64,000 nt of DNA from G965267335 sp965267335 (GTDB lineage: Bacteria; Bacteroidota; Bacteroidia; Cytophagales; JAAEPT01): assembly GCA_965267335.1 (NCBI GenBank), contig OZ253953.1, positions 1,612,001 to 1,676,000 on the forward strand, given 5' to 3'. Position numbers and translations under genes: made by a program. Each line of letters starts with the position of its first letter. Positions within the stretch are counted from its first letter, which is position 1. The notes below the pieces were generated by a model. It made no database searches. It worked only from the letters and a program-made list of their open reading frames with translations, and had not been told where the DNA came from. This document shows, one piece after another, positions 24,890 through 34,586 of the stretch.

Positions 24890-25500
24890 TGTATCAAAAG
24901 GTATTTAAGAGAATATTTGATTTTATAGCAGCCCTTATAGGGTTGATAATAGCATTGCCCTTTATTTTAATTATTTTTATTCTACTCGCCATTGCCAATA
25001 GAGGAAAGGCTTTTTTTGTTCAAAAAAGACCTGGTTATAAAGGAAGGCCTTTTAAGGTTATCAAGTTCAAAACAATGAATGACAAAAAGGACTCATCGGG
25101 AAACTTGTTGCCTGATGGAAAGCGATTGACTAAGGTTGGAAGAATTGTTAGAAAGCTATCACTTGATGAACTTCCTCAACTGTTTAACGTATTAATGGGG
25201 GACCTTAGTCTTGTTGGCCCCAGGCCTTTACTGATGGAGTATCTTCCTTTGTACTCTGAGGAACAATCCAGGAGACACGATGTAAAACCAGGCATTACAG
25301 GATGGGCTCAGGTCAACGGAAGGAACTTGTTGAGCTGGGAGGAAAAGTTTGAATTAGATGTTTACTATGTAGATCATATCTCATTCGGCTTAGACATTAA
25401 GATTATTTTTAAAACGGTAGGCAAGGTATTCAAGGCAGAGGGAGTCAGCTCTGAAACAAGTCCTACCATGGAAAAATTTAAGGGAACAAAAGCAAAGTAG
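24889..25500 (+). CDS. Initiating sugar-phosphate transferase (PglC-like)
   Basis: This 203-aa monotopic phosphoglycosyl transferase moves a sugar phosphate onto undecaprenyl phosphate. A hydrophobic hairpin (about residues 8-35) precedes the conserved core with KVIKFKTMND, LSLDELPQL, GDLSLVGPRPLL and KPGITGWAQVNGR. The short length (about 200 aa, no extra N-terminal helices) fits the PglC/WcaJ-core class. With the acetyltransferase and aminotransferase next door, a 2,4-diacetamido sugar is the likely substrate (inference). The GTG start overlaps the previous stop by one base. Confidence 0.9.
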   Translation: MYQKVFKRIFDFIAALIGLIIALPFILIIFILLAIANRGKAFFVQKRPGYKGRPFKVIKFKTMNDKKDSSGNLLPDGKRLTKVGRIVRKLSLDELPQLFNVLMGDLSLVGPRPLLMEYLPLYSEEQSRRHDVKPGITGWAQVNGRNLLSWEEKFELDVYYVDHISFGLDIKIIFKTVGKVFKAEGVSSETSPTMEKFKGTKAK

Positions 25501-25501
25501 T

Positions 25502-26116
25502 ATGTTATTGTATGGAGCTAGTGGACATGCCAAAGTAATTATCGATTGTTTGTCGTCAAAGGATAAAGAGATAAACGGAATATTCGATGATAATACGGAT
25601 TTGGTGTCATTAAACGGGTACGATGTATATAATGGATATGATGAAAACCTTAATCCCGAAGATGAATTAATTATTGCCATTGGTGAGAATATTATCAGAA
25701 AGAGAATAGCACAGAAGGTGATCCATAAATTTGGTAAGGCAAGTCATGTGAGTTCTGTAATATCGCCCAGTAGCGAGATTGGTCCCGGGACCGTTATTAT
25801 GCATAACGCAGTAGTGCAACCGGGAGCTCGAATTGGTAAGCATTGCATTATTAATACCAGTTCTAGTGTTGATCATGACTGTCGTATAGAGGATTTTGTG
25901 CATATTTCTCCAAAGGTGACACTTTGTGGGGGTGTACAAATAGGAGAGGGTGTTCATATTGGTGCAGGTGCGACTGTGATACCGAATGTGAGCATAGGAA
26001 AATGGTGTGTTGTTGGTGCGGGTGCGGTGATTACGCAAAATTTACCAGATTACTCACTAGTTGTAGGTGTGCCGGGCAAGGTCATAAGAAAAATACAAGA
26101 GGGGGAAGAAGAATGA
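25502..26116 (+). CDS. NeuD/PglD-type sugar O/N-acetyltransferase
   Basis: This 204-aa protein has an N-terminal Rossmann-like region (LLYGASGHAKVIIDCL). Left-handed parallel beta-helix hexapeptide repeats follow, from about residue 85 to 185 (ARIGKHCIINTSSSVDHDC, with VGAGAVI later). The catalytic His expected in PglD-type enzymes fits VDHDCRI. It probably acetylates the 4-amino group of an amino sugar made by the next gene's aminotransferase. It starts one base after the previous gene, and its TGA overlaps the next ATG. Confidence 0.88.
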   Translation: MLLYGASGHAKVIIDCLSSKDKEINGIFDDNTDLVSLNGYDVYNGYDENLNPEDELIIAIGENIIRKRIAQKVIHKFGKASHVSSVISPSSEIGPGTVIMHNAVVQPGARIGKHCIINTSSSVDHDCRIEDFVHISPKVTLCGGVQIGEGVHIGAGATVIPNVSIGKWCVVGAGAVITQNLPDYSLVVGVPGKVIRKIQEGEEE

Positions 26117-27234
26117 GTAAGCGGGTTTATCTTTCATCGCCTCATATGGGTGGGACGGAGCAAAAGTATGTTCAGGAAGCTTTTGATGAAAACTGGATAG
26201 CCCCGCTTGGGCCAAACGTCAATAACTTTGAAAAGGAACTTTGCGATTATACGGGTGCAAGATATGCCGCAGCGCTAAGTTCAGGGACCGCAGCTTTACA
26301 TCTTGCGCTTATACTCTCCGATGTAGGTAAAGGTGATGAGGTATTAGTAAGCACATTTACTTTTTCGGCTTCTGTAAACCCGATTATCTATCAGGGAGCA
26401 ACTCCAGTTTTTGTAGAAAGTGAAGCCGATACCTGGAATATGAGTCCGGAAGCCCTTGAAGAGGCTATAGCTGACCGGATAAACCAAGGAAAAAAGCCAA
26501 AGGCCATTATTCTTGTTCATTTATATGGGCAACCTGCTAAAGTTGATGAGATCAAAAGTATTGCAGATAAACATGAAATCATTCTGATTGAAGATGCTGC
26601 TGAATCAATGGGGGCTTACTACAAGGGAGAACACACGGGTACATTTGGGCAGTTTGGAATTTATTCCTTTAACGGAAATAAGATTATAACGACAAGTGGA
26701 GGCGGAGCACTGGTTGGCCATGACGAAGAACTTATTCAGAAAGCCAGATTTTTAGCAACTCAGGCCAGAGATCCAGCCCCACATTATCAGCATTCAGAAA
26801 TAGGGTACAATTACCGCATGAGTAATATCGTTGCAGGTATTGGCCGTGGGCAACTCGAAGTTCTGGATAAATGGGTCGAACTGAGGAGAAATCATTATGA
26901 GGGATATAAAGAAGCCTTAGGTGATTTGGAAGGTATTGATTTTTTATCTGAGCTGGCCGAAACAAGGAGTAATCGCTGGTTGACTTGTATAACTCTCAAG
27001 CATGAAACTGTAGTGCCTGAAGAAATTCGCTTGGCTCTTGAAGAGGCGAACATAGAGTCCAGACCACTATGGAAGCCAATGCATCTCCAACCGATTTTTG
27101 AAAAACACCCTTATTACGGAGATGGGTTGAGTGAGCGATTGTTTGAAAAAGGCTTGTGTCTTCCTTCAGGATCAAATATGTCAGTTGACGACAGGGATAG
27201 GGTGATTGATATAGTTAAAAGTCTAATTAGTTAA
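26113..27234 (+). CDS. DegT/DnrJ/EryC1 sugar aminotransferase (PglE-like)
   Basis: This 373-aa PLP enzyme is predicted to aminate a UDP-4-keto-6-deoxy sugar. The start at ATG 26113 (MSKRVYLSSPHMGGTEQKYV) overlaps the previous stop by 4 bases; a longer open frame back to 25924 is only a shadow of the acetyltransferase. Conserved features are ALSSGTAALHLAL, IEDAAESMGAYY and the PLP-lysine region YSFNGNKIITTSGGGA. IGYNYRMSNI is also typical. No 4,6-dehydratase (PglF) gene is present nearby. Confidence 0.92.
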   Translation: MSKRVYLSSPHMGGTEQKYVQEAFDENWIAPLGPNVNNFEKELCDYTGARYAAALSSGTAALHLALILSDVGKGDEVLVSTFTFSASVNPIIYQGATPVFVESEADTWNMSPEALEEAIADRINQGKKPKAIILVHLYGQPAKVDEIKSIADKHEIILIEDAAESMGAYYKGEHTGTFGQFGIYSFNGNKIITTSGGGALVGHDEELIQKARFLATQARDPAPHYQHSEIGYNYRMSNIVAGIGRGQLEVLDKWVELRRNHYEGYKEALGDLEGIDFLSELAETRSNRWLTCITLKHETVVPEEIRLALEEANIESRPLWKPMHLQPIFEKHPYYGDGLSERLFEKGLCLPSGSNMSVDDRDRVIDIVKSLIS

Positions 27235-27244
27235 TTTAACCCGG

Positions 27245-28366
27245 TTGGCACTCGAAGCTGAAAATGATAGTCTGACCACCAAATCAGTTAATTCTTCTCA
27301 AAGAATTATTTTTATCGATATGCTGCGGTCAATTGCCATCATTATGATGCTGGAGGGCCACTTTATAAGTCTGACCTGGGAAGCGAATGACAGGCTTGTT
27401 GCTCTTTATAATACAAATTCCGGTTCCTCAGGAAATACTTTATTTGATGTCTGGCACTATATCCGTGGGATAACTTCACCATTATTCTTTTTTATTTCGG
27501 GTACCATTTTTACCTACCTTCTTTACAAATCGGAGAACTCGGGAACGAATAAACGAGTTAGGTATGGATTCAGAAGAGGTGCTTTGCTCATCCTTCTAGG
27601 GTATTTGCTCCAATTCAATATTCGCTATTTCCAGAGCTGTTTCAACCTGGACCCCGCTAACTGGCTTTTTGCCTTCCATGTATTGCAATCGATTGGAGTC
27701 AGTATGATTATCGCTACGGCTGTGTTCTTGATAAGCCGAAGATTGGGACAAAGATATATGTGGGTTGTTTATATCTTGATCGGCCTATTACTTTTTATGG
27801 GTAAAATATTTCTGGAAAGAACACCAGGTTACTTTCCTTCTGAGGCTCCATCAATCCTTCAAAATTTATTTAAGGGACCCTATAGTGTTTTTCCTCTTGT
27901 TCCATGGGCAGGGTATTATTTCTTTGGAGCGTGTTTAGGTTTTCTGGCTTATCGCTGCAGAGATAAATTGTTTACTATTCCTAAGATGGTAACCGTCTTA
28001 CTTATAGGTCTGGTATGCTTTAATGCTTTGTCGGTTTTCGGTTTGTTTGGGGCAGATAGTACAGTTCAGAAATTGGGAATTCACCTACATCGATTAGGGG
28101 TAGTTGTGATCATGTCTGCCATAGCTATTTGGTTGGAAAGCAAAGGGTGGCTGAAGAATTACTCCTGGCTCATTTTGGGAAGAAATACTTTGTGGGTGTA
28201 CTTTGTTCATGTGATTATACTCTATGGAGGAATCACGGGTTTTGGTTTAAAGAATATATGGTCTGACGCATTGAGCGGCTGGGAAGTGCTTGTTGGTGCA
28301 GTAGTATTTATTCTATTCTTCTATGTCTTGCTTATCGTTTTTAGAAAACAACCGTTTGTGAAATAG
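27245..28366 (+). CDS. Multi-span acyltransferase-like membrane protein (DUF1624/HGSNAT-type)
   Basis: This 373-aa protein has about ten membrane helices. Near the N-terminus is FIDMLRSIAIIMMLEGHFI, whose Arg and His fit the heparan-glucosaminide acetyltransferase (DUF1624) pattern. It is followed by a TSPLFFFISGTIF stretch. Such proteins acylate sugars at the membrane, so it may decorate the glycan built by the upstream genes (inference). The frame's first start is TTG at 27245, ten bases after the aminotransferase; the exact start is uncertain. Confidence 0.75.
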   Translation: MALEAENDSLTTKSVNSSQRIIFIDMLRSIAIIMMLEGHFISLTWEANDRLVALYNTNSGSSGNTLFDVWHYIRGITSPLFFFISGTIFTYLLYKSENSGTNKRVRYGFRRGALLILLGYLLQFNIRYFQSCFNLDPANWLFAFHVLQSIGVSMIIATAVFLISRRLGQRYMWVVYILIGLLLFMGKIFLERTPGYFPSEAPSILQNLFKGPYSVFPLVPWAGYYFFGACLGFLAYRCRDKLFTIPKMVTVLLIGLVCFNALSVFGLFGADSTVQKLGIHLHRLGVVVIMSAIAIWLESKGWLKNYSWLILGRNTLWVYFVHVIILYGGITGFGLKNIWSDALSGWEVLVGAVVFILFFYVLLIVFRKQPFVK

Positions 28367-28659
28367 ATTTTTAATTGGATAGGCTGAAAAATGGCCGTAA
28401 AAAATATCCCGAAGGACACGACCTCAAGCTTTAGTGTTAGTCAGAACCTTATAAGTCGAACTTAACCTGGTTGGTATTTATAGTTGATTCAAAAAATGAT
28501 CAAATTGAAAGTAATTCTGTTCATAATGACATCCGTTTATATGATTGTTGATACGATTAGAGGAAACCTTAAGCTATGAAGAGTTATTAAGTGAGAAGGA
28601 AAGTTTGATAAGCGTATCGTATGGGTTATTTAGCGATGGGTTATTTATCCAAAAAAATG
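28367..28659. other. Intergenic region without a supported gene
   Basis: This stretch lies between converging transcripts. The only item seen is a 27-codon hydrophobic frame (28496-28579, plus strand, MIKLKVILFIMTS...), too short and unsupported to call. No clear terminator hairpin was found. Confidence 0.4.
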
Positions 28660-28833
28660 CTATTTTTTCCTCGGGAATACAATAATATAAATTATAGGAA
28701 ATAATAAGCCCGTCAGCATAAATGCATCGCGTTGTCCCCGTATACCTGGAAAAAGAATTGTTGCAAACCAAAAGACGAGTCCGACCACGCAAACCAACAG
28801 AAGTATTCTAAGAACGAACGGTAATTTCTTCAT
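28660..28833 (-). CDS. 57-aa two-span membrane protein
   Basis: A 57-codon frame starts at ATG 28833, 7 bases after the stop of the M1 peptidase gene on the same strand. It encodes MKKLPFVLRILLLVC..., two hydrophobic helices (about residues 7-28 and 38-53) joined by GIRGQRD, and a basic end PRKK. The positive-inside pattern and tight spacing support a real gene. No family or function is recognised. It is the last member of the minus-strand run of envelope genes. Confidence 0.6.
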   Translation of the reverse strand: MKKLPFVLRILLLVCVVGLVFWFATILFPGIRGQRDAFMLTGLLFPIIYIIVFPRKK

Positions 28834-28840
28834 AGCTCTT

Positions 28841-30418
28841 TCACTCTAAAAACTCTGCCAAAACTTTTACTTCCGGGTCTATCTCTAATCTAATAAGGTC
28901 TTTGGTATCAATAGTAAATCTTTGACTCTTTTGTGTTATGAAAAGGTCGTGCACTCGTTCTCCTTGAGAAGTCCTTAACCGAATAGGAATCTTAAGTTCG
29001 TAGTAATCGCTGGGTTGTTTCTGGGCAACTTTAATCTTTAGCAAGCCTTTACTTTTCTTATAGCTCCATTTGAAGGTTAACTGCGGGACGCCTGGTCGAT
29101 AAAGCCACTGCTGGAAGAAATTGTCTAAGTCTTCACCGGTATGTTTCTCTACAATTTCCTGAAAGTCACGAGTAAGAGCATTTTTGAACTTGTATTGTTC
29201 ATAGTAATCATTGATGATTTTCAAAAAGGTTTCGCGTCCTACCCGGTACTCAAGCATATGGAGAAACCATGCGCCTTTCTCATAGTTGTTTGGATTGAGT
29301 AATTTGTTAAGATCTTTAACAGTCGTATCAATAACGGGAGAGTCGGGGGTTTTTCTGGCGAACTTGATCACCGTTGATCGATGTTTTTCCATATATTTTT
29401 GCATTATCTCGTCTCCATACCGGTCTTGTATATATAGTTCAGTGAGGTAGGTGGCAAAACCCTCACTCAGCCAAAGGTGATACCAATCGGCTTCACTTGC
29501 AGTATTGCCATACCATTGGTGTGCTATCTCATGGGCGATAAGTCTTTCTGCTTGCTTTTTCCCGGTAACGGACTTTTCCGAATAGAAGATGCAGGAAGCA
29601 TTTTCCATCCCTCCATAGCGGGTTTTAGACTGTACATTAGCGAGTTTTTCAAAGGGGTAAGGATTTAATATTCTTCCGTAATACTTCAGTACTTCTGATG
29701 CGATGGCATAATCAGTGAAACCGGCTGTACTGTCATCTTCAAAAATCCAACTGGTAACGGGAACCCCATCAACAACAACCGGTTTACTTATAGCAAAATC
29801 AGCCGCACCAAATACCATTACTTTGGTGGGAAGTTCGTACTGGGTCAGCCAGCTCGATTTAACAAGACCATGTTTTTTTGTTTCCATTAACATTTCTCCA
29901 TTGGAGACGATATTGTAGTGAGCGGGAGCAATTATTTCGAAAGAACATGATGCTTTTTCTGTCGGGTGGTCAACTACCGGAATCCAGTGTTGAGCTCTAT
30001 TGGGCCAGTTATCGGCAAATACTGTCCGTTTTCCATGTCTGGTATTAGAAAAGATTAAGCCATCATCTGGTGTACATTGGTAATGAATGACGATTTTTTG
30101 TTCAGTATAGATGGGCTCTTCTTCAGCAGTGAACACCCATAACGTGTCATTCTTCCAGATATGTTTGTGCTTCTCTGTATGGATGTATTGAGCTTCCTCA
30201 GGCGTGATAGAAAAATTAAAGGGAATTTTTTTTATGTCTTTATTCTCCAAACGCACGCGCACAACGGTCATACCCTTAATTGTGTTGGTGCTGTCATTTA
30301 TTGTGATTTGGAAGTCGTAATGAAGCACGTCAAACCCCTGACTTCTTCCAAAAGGGTCCTGAGCCAGGCTGAACCCAGTAAGGAGGAGCGTATAGCAAAT
30401 TGAAATCAGAAGTTTCAA
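28841..30418 (-). CDS. M1 family metallopeptidase, secreted
   Basis: This zinc aminopeptidase of 525 aa is counted from a TTG at 30418, one base after the stop of the upstream gene. That start gives a clean signal peptide (MKLLISICYTLLLTGFSLAQ), whereas the longer frame to 30598 would run through the neighbour. The zinc motif is HEIAHQWYG (His296, Glu297, His300) with Glu319 at the required spacing. The substrate motif GAMEN appears as GGMEN. It is probably periplasmic and takes part in peptide use or envelope turnover. Confidence 0.9.
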   Translation of the reverse strand: MKLLISICYTLLLTGFSLAQDPFGRSQGFDVLHYDFQITINDSTNTIKGMTVVRVRLENKDIKKIPFNFSITPEEAQYIHTEKHKHIWKNDTLWVFTAEEEPIYTEQKIVIHYQCTPDDGLIFSNTRHGKRTVFADNWPNRAQHWIPVVDHPTEKASCSFEIIAPAHYNIVSNGEMLMETKKHGLVKSSWLTQYELPTKVMVFGAADFAISKPVVVDGVPVTSWIFEDDSTAGFTDYAIASEVLKYYGRILNPYPFEKLANVQSKTRYGGMENASCIFYSEKSVTGKKQAERLIAHEIAHQWYGNTASEADWYHLWLSEGFATYLTELYIQDRYGDEIMQKYMEKHRSTVIKFARKTPDSPVIDTTVKDLNKLLNPNNYEKGAWFLHMLEYRVGRETFLKIINDYYEQYKFKNALTRDFQEIVEKHTGEDLDNFFQQWLYRPGVPQLTFKWSYKKSKGLLKIKVAQKQPSDYYELKIPIRLRTSQGERVHDLFITQKSQRFTIDTKDLIRLEIDPEVKVLAEFLE

Positions 30419-30419
30419 A

Positions 30420-33400
30420 TTATTTTTTCTTGTCGTCTTTTTGCATAAAGCCTGGTAGCATTGTTCGCTCCAAACCACTCTTAATGCCTTGCCAGATATA
30501 ACGAATAAAACTATCGTAAGGCTCTCTGTAATAGCTGATTTCTGCCTGGTCCTTTTTATTCGTTGAGGACAAGATGAGGTTGCCGATGAATGATACAAAG
30601 CGCCTCTTGGCTTTAGTTCCTTTCTGGAAGAGCCGAATCTTAAAGTTGTTGTATACGGCTTTCATTTCACCATAACAGTAGTGATCGTTCATGTAAACAG
30701 CATCACCAATATTTTCAATTCGTATAATACGTCCTTTTTTAAGTTCCAGATTGGCGGTTCCCATGACGAACTTATTGAGATGGTGGGCGTTCATTTCTCC
30801 CAGGAAGAAAGCGTACTTACATTTTAGTTCTTCAGATAGCAGGTCGATGTACACATGAAGTGTAACACGTCCGGTATCCATGAAGTGTGCTTGTGCATCG
30901 AGTTTTGTCGGGTATTCGCCCCCAGCAGCGTGTTTCCGGTTAGAAACATGACTTGCGGTAATGTAATCATTATTCTTTTGTGAGAAGTTAATCACTCCGA
31001 TTTCTGATTCTCCAAACTCTCGTTGCTTATAAACGATGTTCGCATCTGACATTATGATATATTTCAGATCAAGAGGGAAGGACAGTTCTCTGAAAATATC
31101 GTTTGGCATTTTAGGGAAAACACTGCTATCACGGGGAATGTTCTTGTCTTCAAATACTGTTAGTAATGGTTGTTTTATCCTTACTTCAGATACATTCACT
31201 TCACCTTTGTTAATGAGCGAAATGTAATCTACTCCGGTTCCTTGTACATTGTTCATTTTAAGCTCATAACGGGGTTCCCGATATGTGAGATTCTGCATAA
31301 AATCTTCCGAACTCCTAAGAGGAGCCATATTGAAATTACCAATATCCAGTGTTTTTGAAGCAGAAGAGGCTTTGATGGGGCCCATAGTGATTCTGTAGTC
31401 AATGCTGTCCCGAGGTTCATTTCGGTATTGTTGGGCTTCAAAAGTTATACTTTTGGCAAAGGGGAACTCATTTACGTCATATTCATAGCTGGTGTCCACT
31501 TTAACTTCATCCACCGTGAATGATACGTTATTAAAGCTTTGTGTAAAATTATCGCTTATAAAAGTGATATTGCCTGGTGCTTTTTTGTCCATCGTCACTT
31601 CATTTACTTCTATTGAGTACGCGAATGACTTAATGATCTCATCAATAGACCTTTTTGCGGAGTTTGTGGATGATGTGTCCGATATACTGTCAAAAAGTTG
31701 GTAGACGATGTTAATACTATCGAAATCCAGCCTTTGAATCTGTAGATTGTTTGTTTCAATGTATTTTTGAATGGCCATACTATGTAGAGCAAGTAGGTCT
31801 ATATCAACACTTATGGTACTGTCTTTTTTATAAGTGATATCCCTGAAGGCAATTGAGGAATCGATTGAATTTGCTTCTAGCCACTTTGCTTCAATCGTAT
31901 ACAGACTGTCATCCGGGGTAAATTGGTAATTGTTTAGACGCAGTTGAACGTTGTTAGAAAACAAGAACTGTCCTGTGTTTTTAATGTATGAGCTGTCTAT
32001 CCGCAGTTTATCGAAGGTGATTTTTATTTGTTCCGCACTCTGCACGATTTCTCGGTCACGCACCTTTATTTTGCTGTTGAACTTACCATTATCTACCAGT
32101 AATTGTTCTATGGTAAGGAGGTTAGAAAATTTGCTAACTATTTGTGGTAGTAGCTCATCAAGGTCCCTTACGTGAAAACGGTCAGTCGTGTCCTTGTTAT
32201 TTCTGGAAGTCGTTTTTTGAAAATTAATTATTGGGTCGTTGATGCTCATATAGTGAATGTCCAGTGAATTGTCTGACCAATATTTTGACCAGCCAATTTT
32301 GTCAATATTGATTTCCGGTATGGTGATAGCAATGTCCTTTCCTTTTTTAAACCTTACATCAGTGACCTTGATTAGTGAGTCTCTTGTGGAAGAGTGAAAT
32401 TTCTTGAACTGGACTGTGGCCTCTGAATTAGGAAGCTTGAAGCTGTAATTTTCAATATTAATATCCATCTTCTTAGAGAATAAAAAGTCGGAAACGGTAA
32501 CTGTGTCTGATTCCACAACAAGGTTTTCCAATTTGAAATTTAGTTTCCCTATGTTTTGGAGCAGGTGATTGTGCGTGGAGTCATACACAAGATTATGACG
32601 AAACTTACCATTATCGATAATAATATGATCTACTTCCATTCTTTGGCTAAAAGGTTGTATGAGGGAGGGGAGGAGTTTTTTCAGGGAGAGAGCTTCCTTA
32701 TCTTTCAGATATATGGTGTCCTGGTCATAGCTTGTAATCGCTATACTGGGTTTGTTCAATTCTATTTCGTAGATAGATATGAGGTGCTCTGGTTCCTTCC
32801 AGAATTTTTCCCATTCAATGCCTTTTACGTCCAGGGTGTCCATGGTTAGGTTAATACGGCCTCCTTTGTTGAATGCAAATTTGTTGATCATTACATTCGT
32901 GTGATGTCCGGAAGTTCTCAGGCTCGCTGCAGATAGTTTGATGTCATTACCCGAGCTAAACTCAAAGTTCCGTGCTCTGATATTCTCCAGGTCGGAAAAG
33001 AGTTCGTGATTCGTTTGCTTGTTACTCATCCCAGGGGTGATCTCGATGTTATTCAGGGAGAGGTAAACACCATGAGCTTCTAATGAAGTGGGTTGTCCTT
33101 TACTTGATAGGGCTTTTCTGCTTAAAGTGCCGTTTTCGAGATCGAGGTGCGTGACCTCCAGTTTTACACAGAAAGTTGAAATTACATCAGCTACCGTTTT
33201 CTTGTCTGTGACTTGCTTGCCTGGCTTAATATCATACTCAACTACAGGACTAAATACATCTACATCGTAAACGTGCACGGTTCCTTCATCCCAATATCGC
33301 TTCCAGTCAGGTAAGTATAATTGTACGTTTGGGATGTCTGCTTTTAATTTTCCTTCTTGATAGAAATGAATATTTTTTAGTGGTACAATGGAGTCCCGGG

Positions 33401-34586
33401 TTGATACATTGACATCTTCAATGTAGGCATAAAAAGAGCTGTCCTTCCGGATACTTCCAAGTTTATCTGCTTTTAAACTCAGGTAGTCAGCATATAAAAT
33501 ATGTTCTGCAGTATGAAGAGAGTCTTTGTCAAAATGAATGTTTTTGAATAAAACACTTACGTTTTCGAATTTGTCATATTGGATGAAACCCTCCTCCAGG
33601 TCTCTTTTTTCAATATCAATATCAGCCTTGGTTACCATGAAAGTATCCACATGGAATTCGTTAAACGCAGATGTCAGGCTGGCCTCCAGGTTTTGTCTCA
33701 TTTCGAGAGTGAAGGCTTTGAAGTTCTTTGTCTTTTTTTGGAGTACATAGGGGCTTTCGATCAAGACTTTATCCATTTTTAAGTTTTGATTTTCGATCAA
33801 CTCTTTGACTCGTATTCGACTGGCTACAACTTTTTCAAGGTCAATTTTTAATGAATCCTTTCTGTTAAATTTTACACTTTCAAAAGTTAACGTTGAATCT
33901 GCTGTGCTAACACCAATGTTTCTCATATCAAGGGTCGATTGCCCGGGTAGGTTCATTCCAATATGCTCGAGATGGAAATGAATATTGTCACAAAAGAAGA
34001 GTTTGTTTTGACTGTTAAGCGATTCCTTGTTGATGCTCATGTTGTCAAATCGGATTCTCATATTGTCCAGCCTTTTGAAGAATTCAAGATCCTCATTGTA
34101 AATGGCCAAATCTACTCCCGACTCATAGACAATTATTTCTTTGATCGTCATGTCATCTGAGAAACTAGTAACCCCACTATATATCATTTCCTTGAGGTTT
34201 TCAGTTTGCTCTTTTCTCTGTTTGAGATCAAACTCGTATCCTATTTCCGGTTTGTGTACAATAACTGTATCAATTGAAAGCTTACTCGTGCGAAGGAAAT
34301 CGAACCAGGCTATGTTGAGCAGTTGAACTTCTGGAATATCAAATTCCATTTTGCTAGGAGCTGCAAAGGTCGTGTCGTCTTTAAGTTCTTGCCATCGATT
34401 GGGGTCAGCCACTAGCTTGACACCGGTCAGGTCAATTCTGGAATTCCAAAGACTGATTCTAAGGTCTTTGATCTCGAGCTTATAGAGGCCATTGGAGTTT
34501 TTTGAAGTAGATTCAATGAGATAGTTCTTTACCATCCCATCTAGAAAAATGACTATAGCGAGCCATAAAAGGAGGGTGAGGGTCAA
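30420..34586 (-). CDS. Giant AsmA-like / bridge-like repeat protein
   Basis: This 1388-aa protein has one N-terminal membrane helix and a long beta-rich exported body. A repeated pattern (aromatic Trp-x-x-Tyr/Phe-Trp, then alternating Ile/Val strands and a Pro such as DPIINF or SPVVEY) recurs near residues 94, 260, 412, 590, 765, 939 and 1120. That is seven units of about 170 residues. This resembles AsmA/TamB or repeating-beta-groove proteins that span the periplasm and carry lipids. The in-frame coding pattern continues upstream of the first standard start (TTG at 34586) to about 34679 with no ATG, GTG or TTG, so the true start may be ATA at 34679 (product beginning EAKKENKPG after the first residue). 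Confidence 0.85.
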   Translation of the reverse strand: MTLTLLLWLAIVIFLDGMVKNYLIESTSKNSNGLYKLEIKDLRISLWNSRIDLTGVKLVADPNRWQELKDDTTFAAPSKMEFDIPEVQLLNIAWFDFLRTSKLSIDTVIVHKPEIGYEFDLKQRKEQTENLKEMIYSGVTSFSDDMTIKEIIVYESGVDLAIYNEDLEFFKRLDNMRIRFDNMSINKESLNSQNKLFFCDNIHFHLEHIGMNLPGQSTLDMRNIGVSTADSTLTFESVKFNRKDSLKIDLEKVVASRIRVKELIENQNLKMDKVLIESPYVLQKKTKNFKAFTLEMRQNLEASLTSAFNEFHVDTFMVTKADIDIEKRDLEEGFIQYDKFENVSVLFKNIHFDKDSLHTAEHILYADYLSLKADKLGSIRKDSSFYAYIEDVNVSTRDSIVPLKNIHFYQEGKLKADIPNVQLYLPDWKRYWDEGTVHVYDVDVFSPVVEYDIKPGKQVTDKKTVADVISTFCVKLEVTHLDLENGTLSRKALSSKGQPTSLEAHGVYLSLNNIEITPGMSNKQTNHELFSDLENIRARNFEFSSGNDIKLSAASLRTSGHHTNVMINKFAFNKGGRINLTMDTLDVKGIEWEKFWKEPEHLISIYEIELNKPSIAITSYDQDTIYLKDKEALSLKKLLPSLIQPFSQRMEVDHIIIDNGKFRHNLVYDSTHNHLLQNIGKLNFKLENLVVESDTVTVSDFLFSKKMDINIENYSFKLPNSEATVQFKKFHSSTRDSLIKVTDVRFKKGKDIAITIPEINIDKIGWSKYWSDNSLDIHYMSINDPIINFQKTTSRNNKDTTDRFHVRDLDELLPQIVSKFSNLLTIEQLLVDNGKFNSKIKVRDREIVQSAEQIKITFDKLRIDSSYIKNTGQFLFSNNVQLRLNNYQFTPDDSLYTIEAKWLEANSIDSSIAFRDITYKKDSTISVDIDLLALHSMAIQKYIETNNLQIQRLDFDSINIVYQLFDSISDTSSTNSAKRSIDEIIKSFAYSIEVNEVTMDKKAPGNITFISDNFTQSFNNVSFTVDEVKVDTSYEYDVNEFPFAKSITFEAQQYRNEPRDSIDYRITMGPIKASSASKTLDIGNFNMAPLRSSEDFMQNLTYREPRYELKMNNVQGTGVDYISLINKGEVNVSEVRIKQPLLTVFEDKNIPRDSSVFPKMPNDIFRELSFPLDLKYIIMSDANIVYKQREFGESEIGVINFSQKNNDYITASHVSNRKHAAGGEYPTKLDAQAHFMDTGRVTLHVYIDLLSEELKCKYAFFLGEMNAHHLNKFVMGTANLELKKGRIIRIENIGDAVYMNDHYCYGEMKAVYNNFKIRLFQKGTKAKRRFVSFIGNLILSSTNKKDQAEISYYREPYDSFIRYIWQGIKSGLERTMLPGFMQKDDKKK

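Noticed and set aside
25924..26112. 63-residue N-terminal extension of the aminotransferase frame
   Set aside because: It is Cys/Arg-rich, lies wholly inside the acetyltransferase gene, and the ATG at 26113 has the standard aminotransferase start and ATGA coupling.
28496..28579. 27-aa hydrophobic frame on the plus strand
   Set aside because: There is no promoter, paralogue or neighbour support; short hydrophobic frames are common in AT-rich DNA.
28574..28792. 72-aa minus-strand frame
   Set aside because: It overlaps the 57-aa membrane protein in another frame; the latter has a proper start, membrane helices and operon spacing.
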